A stretch of 64,000 bases of DNA from Anoplopoma fimbria (lineage: Eukaryota > Chordata > Actinopteri > Perciformes > Anoplopomatidae), in assembly GCF_027596085.1 (NCBI RefSeq), contig NC_072457.1, positions 2,260,471-2,324,470 on the forward strand, read 5' to 3'. Shown piece by piece: positions 51,290-63,951 of this stretch (position 1 is its first letter; every line of letters starts with the position of its first letter). Below the pieces are notes generated by a model. The model saw nothing but the letters and a program-made list of their open reading frames with translations, searched no databases and was not told where the DNA came from. The position numbers were made by a program, and so were the translations under genes.

Positions 51290-51368
51290 GAAATTTGTAA
51301 ATTTCCCCGCTGCTGGACTAATAAAGGATTATTTTATCTTATCTTATCTTATCTTATCTTTTCTTATG
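51290..51368 (+). mobile_element. 3' end of a non-LTR retrotransposon
   Basis: AATTTGTAAATTTCCCCGCT then GGACTAATAAAGGATTAT and five TTATC-type units at 51333-51362. This is a familiar fish LINE 3' end with a TTATC tail. Little of the body is present. Confidence 0.8.
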
Positions 51369-52160
51369 AGCCTCATTAAGGTCAAACACACCCACAGTAA
51401 GTAATGGTATACCAAGCAGATTGTCCCTGAGAGCTTTGAATGTACTACGACAAAGAGCGAGAGACCATTTGTACTCACTTACAGTACGCAAAGGAAGTAA
51501 TCTGCTCACTCACACACACACACACACACACACACAGTCATACACACCCTGAGCTTCCGGCCGACTGAATTGAACCGCAGGGAGAAAAAGTGAGATGTGA
51601 ATTACACAGTGTCAACTGTGGAGGTCACTAGAAACTTCAACAGCTTACCGCTTCACAAAGAGAGAGACGAGTTCTCTCTCTGCTTCATGGAAGCGATATT
51701 TTTCAGATTGGTTTGCTTCCAAGTTTGTGGCAAGAATTTAGGGAAGGCTCTTTCCTGATTTAGCATTGAAATGCCAAACCTCAAAGCCAGGTAAAAGAAA
51801 AATGAAACAGTTTTGATTTTGACCTTGACTGATCTGCACGGATACTTGACCAACACCTTTTGGGACGAAGTGAAACGCTGACTCCGAGCCAGGCCTTACT
51901 GCCAAACATCAGTGCTTGACTTCTCTCATGTTCTTGTTGACTGATCCAAAATCGTGCCCTCCCGTAGTTACTGTTGCTAAGTAACACAAGCTTAGGCACC
52001 AGGCATTAAAGACAGCAATGAACATAGTGTGAACTTTACTCTGGTAACTTTTCCTGTTAGGATGCTAGACATCGTGTTTATTAGAACAAATAACGCCACA
52101 AGTAACTTCAGGGCACTACTTAGCCTTAGAGAGGTAATATAAACAGTCCAACAAAATCAG
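51369..52160. other. Gene-free stretch with a short CA tract
   Basis: (CA)n at 51510-51536. No gene is recognised. Confidence 0.5.
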
Positions 52161-52199
52161 ACAAAATCAATTGAGTTGCACCAGAAACTGCTTCATCTC

Positions 52200-52497
52200 A
52201 GACTCCAGCAGCGATAAGCCCACCATGGACAGATCCGGCTTCTCTACAACGTTTGACCTGCAGCTTCTCCATTTCCTGCTGGGAGTCAACACCACGCTGC
52301 AGGAGAGCCAGACCGTATAGCTGGGCCTGCTGTAGGGAAGGGAGGCACAGGAGAACCAGAACCAGGACTGAGAGGGACAGACTGTCAGACCCAGGTCCAG
52401 TAAAATGAGGTTTTCTAGAGGGACTCTGGTACAAGGAAACACTACCGCTTTTGTCCACAGAGACCGGCAAAATCAACGCAAAATGAAAGTTCCCCGT
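52200..52497 (-). repeat. Unknown sequence, inverted copy 1
   Basis: On the minus strand GGGGAACTTTCATTTTGCG, CAGAGTCCCTCTAGAAAACC and GGTCTGACAGTCTGTCCC, then CTGTGCCTCCCTTCCCTA, match 57927-58190 on the plus strand in order. A 92-codon minus-strand frame (52198-52476) has a hydrophobic LSVLVLVLLCLPSL stretch like a signal peptide. The matching frame in the other copy is broken. It may be a dispersed repeat or a duplicated gene fragment. Confidence 0.55.
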
Positions 52498-53384
52498 AGT
52501 ATGTGATTACAAACAACGTAATGTGAATATGAAGACTTTGAGACCAATGTTATTTGACTTTCTAACAGATACAGTATATTTAAGTATAAACGGAAAGAGA
52601 AACATTAACCGAGATCTTGCCTGGTTCCACAAAATCTTGTGGAATACTTTTGAGTGGGGGCTTTGGTAGTAGTAGGAATGTCCATAGTTTTGAAATGAGA
52701 TTTTTATTTAAATTTATGGGCGTAATCTTTGGGCATCAAAACATATCAGACTCTGTAGGAGGTAGCCCGCAGCGTTCCCGTTGTTACAGAGACACCTCAT
52801 ACATTTCCTGGAAATGATTTAAATAACCTTCACAGCTGATTCGTGAGCATGTTGTTTTCAATTGAACAAAATGAATCCAACCAGCTGACTAATTTGTAAA
52901 CACAGGAACATAACCATGATCACAGTCTCCCCTCTCACCACAATCACAGCATCTTGATTCTACTGTTTCTGAAGATGTTGTTCTGTCTACCCTCTCTATG
53001 ATGGATTTCTTTCTATATGATTTTAAACAATGACAGTGTAGTAAAAGCCCTTTGCTCTTAGATTCTGACTCATGCTACACTATCTCAATGTTAACAACTT
53101 TGTACTAAACCCCTTAGATGAGTTTCCCCTTGATGCAGTAGATGTATTGGCTCATACTTCTGCTGTGAAATACAGAACTATATTAAGATCTACTTTATAG
53201 TTTTGGTAAATCTGAAGGAAAATGCATATAACAATCTTTATGTACTGTTTGGACTATTGTGTACAACATATAACCACACTTGTTTAAGAACACTATACGC
53301 TCACATACAATATGCACTTGCATTCATTTCATGTAGGCTTACCCTATCTTTAACCAACACCCTTCATGTCTCACCCAATATTTA
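52498..53384. other. Gene-free AT-rich stretch
   Basis: Nothing recognised. Confidence 0.5.
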
Positions 53385-53465
53385 CACTTTTGTCCCCAGA
53401 TGGTGGGGTGATGAGTCCCCACAACGTAAGTGTGTGAACAAGGCATTGTCCCCATAAGGTGGTTA
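53385..53465 (+). repeat. TG-linked dispersed repeat fragment
   Basis: TTGTCCCCAGATGGTGGGG, GAGTCCCCACAACGTAAGTG and TTGTCCCCATAAGGTG resemble the family at 36170-36338, here without a long TG tract. Confidence 0.45.
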
Positions 53466-56400
53466 GTCCAGAATACACATACTCTATACTACACAGGCAC
53501 ACATTTACCACAGGTTAATGTCAAAACAGCACAGCAATGCAGAGGCATCACCAGGTAAAGATACGGTCCAGTGATTGAAAACAATCATGTGATGGAGGAA
53601 TCTGCAAAACACGTCTCAAATGTGACACAGCATCTACTCTAAGTATGGGAACACAGGGTCTCTGAGGCCGCGGGCCCCAGCGGAGCAGCATGTGTCTATC
53701 CATAATTACACCCAGTATGTTCAGAAGAAGCAAGATGTCGTCACCCTAAATAATTTGGATAGAATAGACCACAGCAAGTTCAGCGGCTTGCCAGAAAAAT
53801 GTCCAATTGGAGCTAACATGGTTCTTAGATTTGATGAAATGAAAGTTTAATGATCCCTGTTGGGAAATTGGGACACTGCTACAGCAAAAGAAAAGATATC
53901 AAATGTAGGCCTACTAAATGGAGATCACATAATGAAAAAATGCAATATAATCAAAGTGAGATGCACAACTCCTATATGCTTCCATCTTGTATGTCATTAC
54001 GCACAAGGCTTCTCACCTGTGTCGCATCTCAAGACAAAAGCTGAAGGCTGTCACCATCCATTTCTCACCAGAAACATAAATAGCCTAAAATGCCGACACG
54101 TCGCTCGGTACAGTAGATATGAGAGCGATAATACACTCCTTTTGATTTTTGAAGTGTTCGACAGGTAATTAGTTACTATCTTTTCAAGGTTTCCCTTTAG
54201 GCTTAACAGTATCTGTCTACATTAGAGTGAGGAGCAGAGCAGGAAATGGTTCTTGAGCTATCTTCACACAGAGCTGAACAGGAGTAGACACCTCATTTGC
54301 AAGATAAGGTTAGCGTAGCGTAGCCGGACCTTTCAGCTCACTTCATTTTAGCACTTTGACAGCGAAAAAAAAAAAAAAAAGAAACTGATTGAAATTGGAA
54401 TGAAGTCAGGAAAAAGTCAGGAGAAAATGTGTCCCTTTTCAACAAGAGGGGCTTCAGTGTGCGGTGTATGTATCAGAGGTTATTGTCTTTGGGACTTTTG
54501 CAGAGAATTGGTACCTCTTTAAACCCAATTTGCACAAAAGGAAGTGATTTGTCAAGATGTAAGAACAGAATAAGGGTTGATATAAAAAGGAAACAGGGTG
54601 GTAACTAATCAGACTTCCAGCTGTAGTGTCAAAATGGAAATTGGTATTTTTCTGTGAATCATCCAATCACTGCAAACTAAGATCAGACAGTTCAAGTAAA
54701 GGCCAATCATGTTTTCACTCTCCTATAGCTCTTTTGTGGAAAATAGGAATCATTTTTCTGAGCCAGACTAAGATCAGATAAATAAAGAACGCTTCCTGTT
54801 CTTCAGCTATTCAAAATGTAATTACCCAAAAATGTATCTGCCCTGGTCACCTGAATGAATAGAATAAATAGCAAATGAAATGTAGTGACCGAAGAGCAGA
54901 GCGAGCGTTTATCAGAGCTTTCAGTGTCTAGACATGAAGCTTTAAGAGTGTATTTTTTAGCACACATAAATATATGTATCTTTATATACAATATATGTTT
55001 ATATCAATACATTCATTGCATATTTAGTTAGGGAAAATAACACAGATTGAGCAAAATGCTTGATTGAACAAGAGGAAAGCTAAGTATAATGCATTTTCTC
55101 AAACAGATTGCTTGAATTATGGATTAAGAAAATTGTACTGTCACATGTATTCAGGCTGGATTGTTAAACTTTCAAAAATATTGATATAATTATTAAGAGC
55201 AGATGTTATTTACGACTAAAAGGTGAAAGGTCTCCTAATTCTGCCTCTACCTCCTAGCTTAAGCAAGCCTGGCAGAAGTTACTTTTTATTTTCACCCCAC
55301 TCCATAGAGAATCTCTTCACTTCACTGTTTTGAAGTAAATTCAAATCCTATGTCTTCTTCATGCATTGCTAATAATATATACTATTGTATTACCTTTACT
55401 CCGCCCATTCAACCACACAGGACTGCAGGAGTTAGAGGGCATGCTTTTTTCTGCAACTGCTTCAATAAAAAAAGATCAGCGATGTGAGAGAGACATGGCA
55501 AAGGCTCAGAGGTGGAGCAGCTCTCACAGGGATACTACAACCGATTTTAAATTGCTGGTGAAGCTCTGTTAGAGCACCACATTTGCTGCATCGTGACAGC
55601 TAGAGCCACTAGTACATCATCACTCCCGAGTCTTAGGAGTTCGATTAACACTGGCCTCAGCCTTTGATGCACGCTAATGCACTACTTCAACTTGAATTTT
55701 TTAAAATACTCAGGTGTGGAAACGAACACTTTCAGGCATGCAGTGCCACAGCAGATGCACTGAAAGTTGTCTTCTACATATTTAAACATCCAAGCTGCTG
55801 CCCCGCTGAGTTTAACTGAACACAGGAATAAAGGCAGAAGAATACAGCGTTGAAAAGGGAAAAGTGATATGATCTTCTTTGTTTGGTCGACAGTGATTCA
55901 TACCGCTTTTCAGTCAAGCTTTTGGACTTTTTCTGGCATGTGCAGTTGTGAGTTGTGATTTTAGAGACTCGTTTGGGAAAAACATTCCTCTAAATAAATG
56001 CACTGCTTTGTGCTTTGTGGCTATTGTAAAAGTCCCACTTTTCTGCTGCTTGCTTTGTTAAACTACTGATGCGCTGTGGCTGCATATTCAAAAAGGATTG
56101 TTCGGGGAACATTTCAGTGGTGCTCTTTTATCAGACAGCAGAAACAACAAGAACTTGTCTCCTAGCTAGCTGGTTGAGACACACAACTGTTGGAGACACT
56201 TTGTCACAGTGAATTACATGAGTGGGAACAAATTCAGTATTGTCAAAGCATTAGTATGTATGAAATCAGGAGCTCTACCTCTGCTGCTGTGTTAATCCAT
56301 CTAAATGTGTCTCTTACATATTCATTCTGCCCTGCGGAAATTTTGAAAACACAGAAAATCATACAGAAACAAAAAGAGAGAATGATTCATACCACTTCAG

Positions 56401-57926
56401 ATGAGCTTGGAAGACTCTGGGTTGCAAACGTTATGCAAAGAGAATTTAGGCATTATGCTTTTATGCATTTACCCGTTTCACTGCACTCTTGCTGAACTTG
56501 TCAGCAGCTCCTATTGAAATTGACCCCAAGAGGAGTTATCAGTAAAAATCTTTTTTGTCTAGCTCTCAGAAGTCACTAGGAACTGTCTGATACACAAATG
56601 CTTTGAGTTGCAAAAATGTATAACATTGAAGAAAGTACTAATGCAGGACAGACGTTTGAGTAACTCCATTAAGACGGGTTCCTAAGAAGGCCGACTCCTT
56701 TTGTGTGTTTTTGAAATCCAGAACAAATTGAGGACAAAGAAGGCATGTAAAAAAGGGTTTTGGATGCAAAGTCTAAATCAGAAGCCGTTTCTTAAGGCTA
56801 AATTCATTTTCTCCACCTCTAAACGCAGGTCGTTTCATTTTATAACTCTACTGATTTGCATTTCCATCTATTTTTCACTTCTTCTTTCAGTACCCTAGGC
56901 GACGTGGTAAAAGATTACGAAGTTTCAGGCAACAAAATAAACTGTGCAAAACAGTGCTGCTGGAAAAAAGACAGAAGAGAGAGAAGGTGTATGTGTGTTT
57001 GTGCGTATGCCTTAAAAAAAAGAGTGAGGAGTCCGGAAGCCAAACAACAGATTTATTCAACACATCATGAACTCCCGATGGATTTAGCTGCCATCGCCAT
57101 AAACAAGTTTTACCCTGAGAGGAACTCACAGCGGAAACTTCCAGTCTTTCTGCAGGCTATACTGTATGACACACACATAGAATAAAGAACATTAAAGACA
57201 TCTTGGCCATCTCCAACCCAAACTGCAGTGTTCAAGATTTTTCTTCAAAAAATGCACCTGTTTTTGTGGAGCTGCAACTCTGTCCTGTATAGTTTTAATT
57301 GAAGCCAGAAGACATTTGTGTGTCCTTTTATTCAAAGTCCTCATCCATATTTAAAAAAATCATCTAAATATTCAGCCATGACATTTGTGAATGGCGTCAA
57401 GGGAAATAAGTGGGAAAAAGAGAGAGCCATTGTTTCCTTTAACCACCCAACCAAGTTGAAAAATACTAAAGTTCCCATTTAATGATCCATAATGCATGTA
57501 CTGTATTCCTTATTGTGTAATAATAATCCATTAACTTCTTCAGTTTAAACTCCAATTTTCCCTTATTTTGCAGACTCTGGGGACAGACAGCTTAAATAAA
57601 CCTTCAATATACTTCAACCACTAAAAAATATTGAGGACTTTTATTTTAACTGTGAAGGATCAAATGTGGTTGTTTCATGACATGAACTGAAATGAAAATC
57701 CACATTTCGGTTTGATGTTAATACAAAGTGTTTGAAGAACTGTGTTGGTCATAAGTGTCTTACATTTTGAAAAATGATCCTTATTAACTAATTAACTAAA
57801 CTAATAAATAAATAAATACACATTAATTAACTCAACAGCCACATGCTTCTTCTTAGGCTATTAAGCATGTCATGGTCTTTGTCTGCTCATTTGTCATTAC
57901 AAATTCACATCAGTCAATGCTACTAC
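53466..57926. other. Gene-free stretch
   Basis: AT-rich and unique-looking. A 16-A run lies at about 54365. The segment from 56891 follows a good acceptor-like TTTTTCACTTCTTCTTTCAG, but neither open frame there looks coding. The frame at 56190-56495 is also without support. No gene is called. Confidence 0.4.
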
Positions 57927-58190
57927 AGGGAACTTTCAGTTTGTCTTGATTTTGGCAAAAGTGGTATTTTCTCCAAGCACCAGAGTCCCTTTAGAAAACC
58001 TAAAATGTTACAGCACAAGGGTCTGACAGTCTGCCCAGCTCGGTCCTGGTTCTGGATCTCCCCCGTGCCTCCCTTCCCTAAAGGGAGCCCAGCAATACGG
58101 CCTTGGTCTCCAGCGGATCGGTGTCGGTGTTGGCTTCTAACGGAGACCAACGGAGCAGCGAGACAAAGCTCTGCTCATTGCCAGAAGAGG
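57927..58190 (+). repeat. Unknown sequence, inverted copy 2
   Basis: Contains GGGAACTTTCAGTTTGTC, CCAGAGTCCCTTTAGAAAAC, GGGTCTGACAGTCTGCCC and CCCGTGCCTCCCTTCCCTAA, matching the minus strand of 52200-52497. The frame corresponding to the hydrophobic segment stops soon after it. Confidence 0.55.
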
Positions 58191-59843
58191 AGACCCACAT
58201 GGGAGTTCTCCACCTCCACTTTATTCTGATTTGGTCGGGAACTGACCCAATGGCACCAATGAAAAGCATTTAAATAACTAGTTTGGTCTCATTTACTTAT
58301 GATGGTCATATTGAGGTAACAGTATTACATTGTAACGGTTTCATAACCAGTTAAAAATTTGTCAATTATAAATACATTTGTTTATTCATATTTGTCAATT
58401 ATTTCAACTACTCAATGAGCAGTCATGCTCAAGTATCTGCATGATGTCGACACACCCCACACAGATTTATACATCATAACTAAATATTGTATATACTGTA
58501 TATATACACATATACATTTCAGCACAGCCACAAGAATCATAATTCGATGGTAAAGTGTTTTGCTTAGTGGCACTGAAGTGATAAATGCAGAGGGAAAAGA
58601 TTAGAATGACCCGTTCAGGATTTTGGGTTTTCAAACTGATAACATTCGTATTCTTTAACATTCCCACTGACCATCAGCCTGACTGTAACCGCTCCGTCCC
58701 GTATCCAATAATGACTTTTCAACCTTCGCTGGTTCCAGTCTGAAAACATCCACTGGTTGTTGTTGAGATTCTGTATAATGTCGTGTACTGCATCTCCAGA
58801 AGGCCATTCAGCAGTTTCTGAATACCAGCGCCACACTGTAACAATTCAACAGTGCTGAAGCTCTTTCTTTTTCTCCCTCAGGACATCCCTCTTCCTCACT
58901 CCCCTATCTCCCCCCTCTTCTCCTCTTTGCATTCATCTAAAATAGCAGCCAAATGGTGTTTTTCTTCACTAACTTATCGCCACCAGCCGCAGTCTGGCAT
59001 TTCACAATGGGAAGAAAAAAAACAAAAAACTGTTGGGGCGGCGATAAGATTTGTCCTCCCTGTTGCAGGCGTTATTGTTGCAGACAAACAGCAGAGTTAA
59101 CACCAGAGAGCATCCGTCTCCCTCAGCGCCCTCCATCTTTCTCTCCATTCCTCTCATATTTGTGTTGAGGGAAACAGAGGAGAGGAATGAAAAGGACTGC
59201 CACATATACGGATAGAGGGCGAACCTGTCATTTCACAGATTCACAGATTGGCTTTCAAACACACACACACTCGGTCATACACACTCGGTCATACACACTC
59301 ACAAACACACTCACGCACTTCAAAAGGGACATAAATGTGAAAAATGAAAAACCAAAAAGCTCATGTTTGGTTTTCATCATTTTATTCTATAATCAATCAT
59401 ATTCAGTCATCATCTTTTTCGACTCTCAATCAAATTTATATTTCCACATTCTCCTCTCCAAGGTCAGTTAGGGTGTTGCTGCAGCTGATCCCAGCATGCA
59501 CTGCAGATAAACAGCTTAGGGAAGTTGATAGTTTATTGGAAAGACCTTCATTTATGTTACATGTGTAAGTTGCTGGATTTTAGGTTTGGTTTTGCTCCAC
59601 CAAGGTTAAACTTATATTCCTTTTTAAATTATTTTATTGGTAAATAGTCCCAATAAAACTAGATGAAACCACTGCAACTTTTGTAAAGTTTACTTTTAGT
59701 TACATTAAGGAGCATTTACACAATTAAAGACATTGGTTTATTTTCTTGTGTTTGGTCCATATGCTTATATAGATGATGTAAAGAGTCACATCGTGTTGTG
59801 ATTGTGAAAACCACTTCCCAGTATGAGCAATATTATTATTAAT
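58191..59843. other. Gene-free stretch
   Basis: 58860-58930 is pyrimidine-rich. 59258-59310 holds short CA units and three CACTCGGTCATACA-like units. No gene is recognised. Confidence 0.45.
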
Positions 59844-60000
59844 ATTACCTTCGCAAAGATGGTTATGCTTTTGGATCGGTTTGTTGATCGTTTGTCTGTT
59901 TGGGAGCTGGATTACAGAAGAACTACCATCCTGATTTCCATGAAACTTGGTGGAACGGTGTAGCATGGGACAATGACCAACCCAATATATTTTGGAGTGA
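59844..60000 (+). repeat. Dispersed repeat fragment (CATGAAACTTGGTGGAA family)
   Basis: ACCTTCGCAAAGATGGTTAT, TTTGTCTGTTTGGGAGC, CCATGAAACTTGGTGGAACG, GTGTAGCATGGGACAATGA and ATATATTTTGGAGTG follow a widespread animal repeat that I recognise by pattern. It is non-coding. Confidence 0.7.
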
Positions 60001-60329
60001 GGCAGTTGAGAGAGAGGATGTATCCTCGTATCTCACAAGTTATCAATAACTACTAACAGCACAGCTATCACTACAAAGCCTTAATCACAGTGGAGTCGGG
60101 TCATCCCGTGTCTTCAGGTCATGGTGTCACACTCGACTCAAAAATGTGACTGCCTTGCACCTCTTCACTGTGATTGCAGATCTTATGAAATGGACAGCAA
60201 AAAAAAAGAATAATGTTCTCAGCTGTTGAAACTTTGATTTCAGAATGAAAACATTGGACTTCTCGACCCACGGACAGAATAATCCATTGAGATGTTTCAG
60301 TTTTTGCTACTTCTACAGTGCCATCGGAA
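60001..60329. other. Gene-free stretch
   Basis: Nothing recognised. Confidence 0.5.
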
Positions 60330-60600
60330 GAAAAGCTTTCATTGTCGCACAGCAATCGAGCGACGTATCCTCATACAACGGTTTGTATGATATCTTACAA
60401 AAAGTTATTACTCAAATATCAAACCTTCTTTTCGCAAAAGTTCAGCGACACGTGACAATTTCCGCTCTTTACATGCATAAAATAAACTTCCATCTTCAAA
60501 GAAAACAACTTAGTTAGGTTTAGGCAACAGAACTACTAGGTTAGGTTTAAGAAAAATCGTGGTTTGGATTGAAATAACGTCGACATACTGATACTTAATG
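60330..60600 (+). repeat. Probable dispersed repeat
   Basis: CAACGGTTTGTATGATATCT, TTAGGTTTAGGCAACAGAAC and CTAGGTTAGGTTTAAG resemble a fish repeat with TTAGGTTTAGG words. 34360-34450 is a weaker relative. Confidence 0.4.
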
Positions 60601-62914
60601 TTGAAGATACGTGACAAATAAATCTACTTTTGCAACTGGTTTTAGAGTGCAAACACAAACAGAGGTCTCCTGGGTGAAAGTCAAGTGTTTTTTGATCAAC
60701 CCAGACCTGCTCCCTACGCGGACATTGTCGCTACTTATACTTCCTGGTTTACAATTACGTGGATTACATGTATTTGTGGAATATATTTACAAATTGCATT
60801 GCTTTACTTTTTGTATATATAGCTACGAACAGTGTGTGAATCAAGACACCGTATGACAGCAGAGTGGATATTCAGATGTGAACCTGAAACCTGTTTCAAG
60901 GTTGCACCTTTCCCACTGCACATCACACTCCCCTTGTTGCTTTTAGCCTGAGGGGCAATTGCCTGAGTCCATATCTATTATGGTCCAGAGATTGCAGCTT
61001 GTCTGAGGCGTTGGGAGAAATCATTATTGATTTGTCCTTCGACTTTTCTCCTGATTAGTGATAGCAGCCTGCTGCTGGAGACAACTCATCCGTGCTGCTG
61101 CTCACACGGGTCAATGAGGTGATTGTTGCTCCTGTAAGATGGTGGCTTACACATTCTGGGGTTGTCAGCAAGTAAGTCATGCATGGACCTTTGAAGAAAA
61201 AACTATTAATCGTTGTGTTTTTCTTCTGTGAGTCAATATGTTTCAGATCTTCTGTCTTCTGTGGTTAATGGGACATTGAGAGGTCTGAAGCTGTCCATCA
61301 GAACTATGGATGTGAAGCAGGTCAGCAGCGTGAACATTACCCAGGAGAAGACTAGTGTTCATAATTCTTCACTTCTGGACGTATCTGCATCCGACTCCAT
61401 CTATCTAATGAAGACACCCACGTCTTCCTCGTGTTATTTTTTCTTCAGGGAATCCGCCGGTCCCCAAACCGAGATTCATAAAATGAATTATGGATAAATT
61501 AACTTCATGAGGTTTTAAAAGTGTCAAGATGTATTTTACAGCGGTTTGCTGGTGGAGAGCTGCAGCCCAGCGCGTTCAGCTTGGTTAGACAGAAGCAAAA
61601 CAGAGCGACCAATCACAACAGCCCTGATATCAGGACAAGGACAGAGGTGTGGGAAAGGAACACAACTCTTACTACCCGAAGAATTCCTTTTTAAATCATT
61701 TTTGACGACTGTATGATAATGGAAACCCTTCATTATCATCATTGATAAAAAAAACTATTCATTGTTGACAGTTTTAAAGGCTTATTGAAAGCAACCACAG
61801 CCCCAAACTGTTCATAAATGCTGCTTGTTTTATTTTATATTCCTTTTATTGCTCATAATTTTACTTTGTGGTCCGTAAAAAAATATATTTCCCCTACTTC
61901 CTTTTTCTTTCACCGTCAACTTTCACTCTCAGAACTCTCATTAACATTAATATTTATTAGCGCACTGCTTTTCTTTTTTTTTTTTTCAGTTTTGTTTTGT
62001 ATTTAGTTGCATTTCAGGTCTGAATATGTATCGAATGTCGTCTTTGTGAGACCTGCAGACACTGTGTTCAATGTGCTTCTATGTTCTCTCCCCTCCGTTC
62101 TCTCTTCCTCCTTCGTTACATCTCTCCGCTTCCTCTCCGTCGCCCTTCTTATCTACCTCTCTCTCTCTTTTTAATTCTTGTCTCTCTGATCTGCCATTCT
62201 CACATGTTCACTGGATTGAGTTTGGACCTCAGGGGCCCCGAATCCAATCTGCCGCTCCTATTCCCTTCAGCATTGTATTGTAGCTTCACAGTTAAGATGA
62301 GACACAAAGTAGACCCTCACCTGAAATCATGCTCTTATGTTGACTTTTTATCCAAACAAAGATGTTCATTTATTTCCATTTGGGGCATATATCAGTCACT
62401 ATTTCTCAAAGTTTATGATCTGTAATGTGAAGGTGACATATTGTTTGCAAAGACAAAGGACACATGCAGTGACCCACACATACTGTTTGTATCTAAGCAG
62501 GCCGAGACCTAAAACCATGTGTAACTGGAGACAGCGTGCGATAGAATCACACCGGCCGCGATGCCAAATGAAGCCACTTCCTACCACCTTCACTTCCGTG
62601 GCCCTTGCTCTGACCACACCCGCCTCTGAACTTCATTTTGCTACGTTAATCCTGTTGGATGCAGTTTGTCTCTGTGTGTCTGACTCCAGTCTATGCAGCC
62701 TGTTTTACCTGTTGCCCCCCCACACAGGAGATTCATGACCGAGATCTCAGGGCCTGTGGGCATCAATAGACCTCTGCTCGCTGATAGTGTGTGGGGTTTC
62801 AAAGCGAGAGCAGAGGAGATGAGAGGAGGTGTACTCTGAATGGATCATGCAATATGCAAAAGTTTGAAACTATTTACAGTCGTTTTATGATTTAGTTCAG
62901 CCCAAAAATATGTG
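60601..62914. other. Gene-free stretch
   Basis: 62080-62190 is pyrimidine-rich. Frames at 61213-61497 and 62337-62738 are open for 94 and 133 codons, but with no recognised motif or clear exon boundaries. No gene is called. Confidence 0.4.
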
Positions 62915-63170
62915 TAGTACTACCCTGAGCCTTCCTCGTAGCACTTATTGCATTCGTATTAGTTCGTTGCACTTATTGTATTCGTATTTGTTTACTGCAC
63001 TTATCCTATTCGTAGTAGTTTGTAGCACTTATTGTATTCGTATTAGTCTGTTGCAATTATTGTTTTCGTAGTAATTTGCCTCTGCACTATACTTTTGCTC
63101 TGGTTTATGCTTTTAGATGCTTGTGTAAGAAAGGAGATGCACTTATGACTTCTGGTGACTAATGTAATGT
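62915..63170 (+). mobile_element. LINE/SINE-like repeat, shorter copy
   Basis: Second copy of 31898-32203, over 90 percent identical by eye in shared parts. It has one more of the about 31-bp GCACTTATTGTATTCGTATT units near the start. It lacks about 80 bp before the tail: GGTGACTA joins directly to ATGTAATGT. Confidence 0.85.
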
Positions 63171-63230
63171 CGATGTTTAGAGGGAGGAAGAGGAAGAGGA
63201 GGAGGAGAATGCTAAGCATAAAAGAGATTG

Positions 63231-63340
63231 TGACGACGACGACGATGATGATGATGATGATGAAAGGGATGCTGATGAAGATAACAGTGTGATGGTAAGA
63301 GACATATCTTGGTATTTTCATATTGAGATCCATGGGGATA

Positions 63341-63382
<42 letters not shown>

Positions 63383-63534
63383 GGCAGTAAAGATGAAGAT
63401 TAGTGCCGTGGATGATAATAAGGGGGAGGACTGACCATGATGATGACATTAGAGATGATGAAGAACGGTAACGATGGGGATGTTTGGGTTAATGGGAATG
63501 GTGATGAAGAAGGTGAAGGAGACAGAGGTGATAA

Positions 63535-63583
<49 letters not shown>
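63231..63583. repeat. Cluster of (GAT)n tracts
   Basis: (GAC)n-(GAT)n at 63231-63263, (GAT)n at 63340-63382 and 63535-63583, with imperfect GATGA-rich DNA between. Confidence 0.95.
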
Positions 63584-63683
63584 TAAGGATCAGTGTATGT
63601 TCCCACTCTGCCCTGTCCTAATATTGCCCACGACTCCTGTAAAACTTGCTCTGGCCCCTCCACGGCCAAATGTACGCACAATG

Positions 63684-63951
63684 GGATGCATAAACCCAAA
63701 GATTCATCCCAAATTGCGTCGCGGCTCGGCCGGGAGGAGAGGGAGGAGGGGATCTGATCGGAACCAAAACAAATCACCGGCGGCTCGCTTGTCACGTCGT
63801 TCACGGCGGCGGTCATCCGTCATGTCACCGACGTGTGCTTGGGTCTGTGGGTCGGTAATAACAGGGATGAGGAGGAGGAGGAGGAGGAGGAGGAGGAGGA
63901 GGAGGGTGGAGGTGTGTAACGGGGGTCGCGTTCCCCCCGGTGGCCTGATGG
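63684..63951 (+). CDS. Candidate first coding exon at the window edge
   Basis: An ATG at 63684 opens a frame starting MGCINPKIHPKLRRG. Gly2-Cys3 would suit N-myristoylation plus palmitoylation. It continues through a very basic Arg/Ser-rich stretch and then an Arg run encoded by (GGA)n at 63869-63905. It reaches ATGGAGCCGACG before GTGGTGAGTCC near 63961, a good donor-like site. The region is the GC-richest in the window. I do not recognise the protein. The extreme Arg content may just reflect a chance frame through CG- and GGA-rich DNA. Confidence 0.15.
63869..63905. repeat. (GGA)n microsatellite
   Basis: About 12 uninterrupted GGA units in GC-richer DNA. Confidence 0.97.

Noticed and set aside
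56891..56990. Exon after a strong acceptor-like pyrimidine tract
   Set aside because: Both open frames are rich in Lys and Arg with A/T third positions and no good donor follows; not convincing as coding.
62337..62738. 133-codon open frame
   Set aside because: No motif and AT-rich, irregular codon use; the end is Ser/Cys/Leu-rich from pyrimidine-rich DNA.
63400..63816. 138-codon minus-strand open frame
   Set aside because: It passes through (GAT)n, giving an Ile run; the rest is unremarkable.
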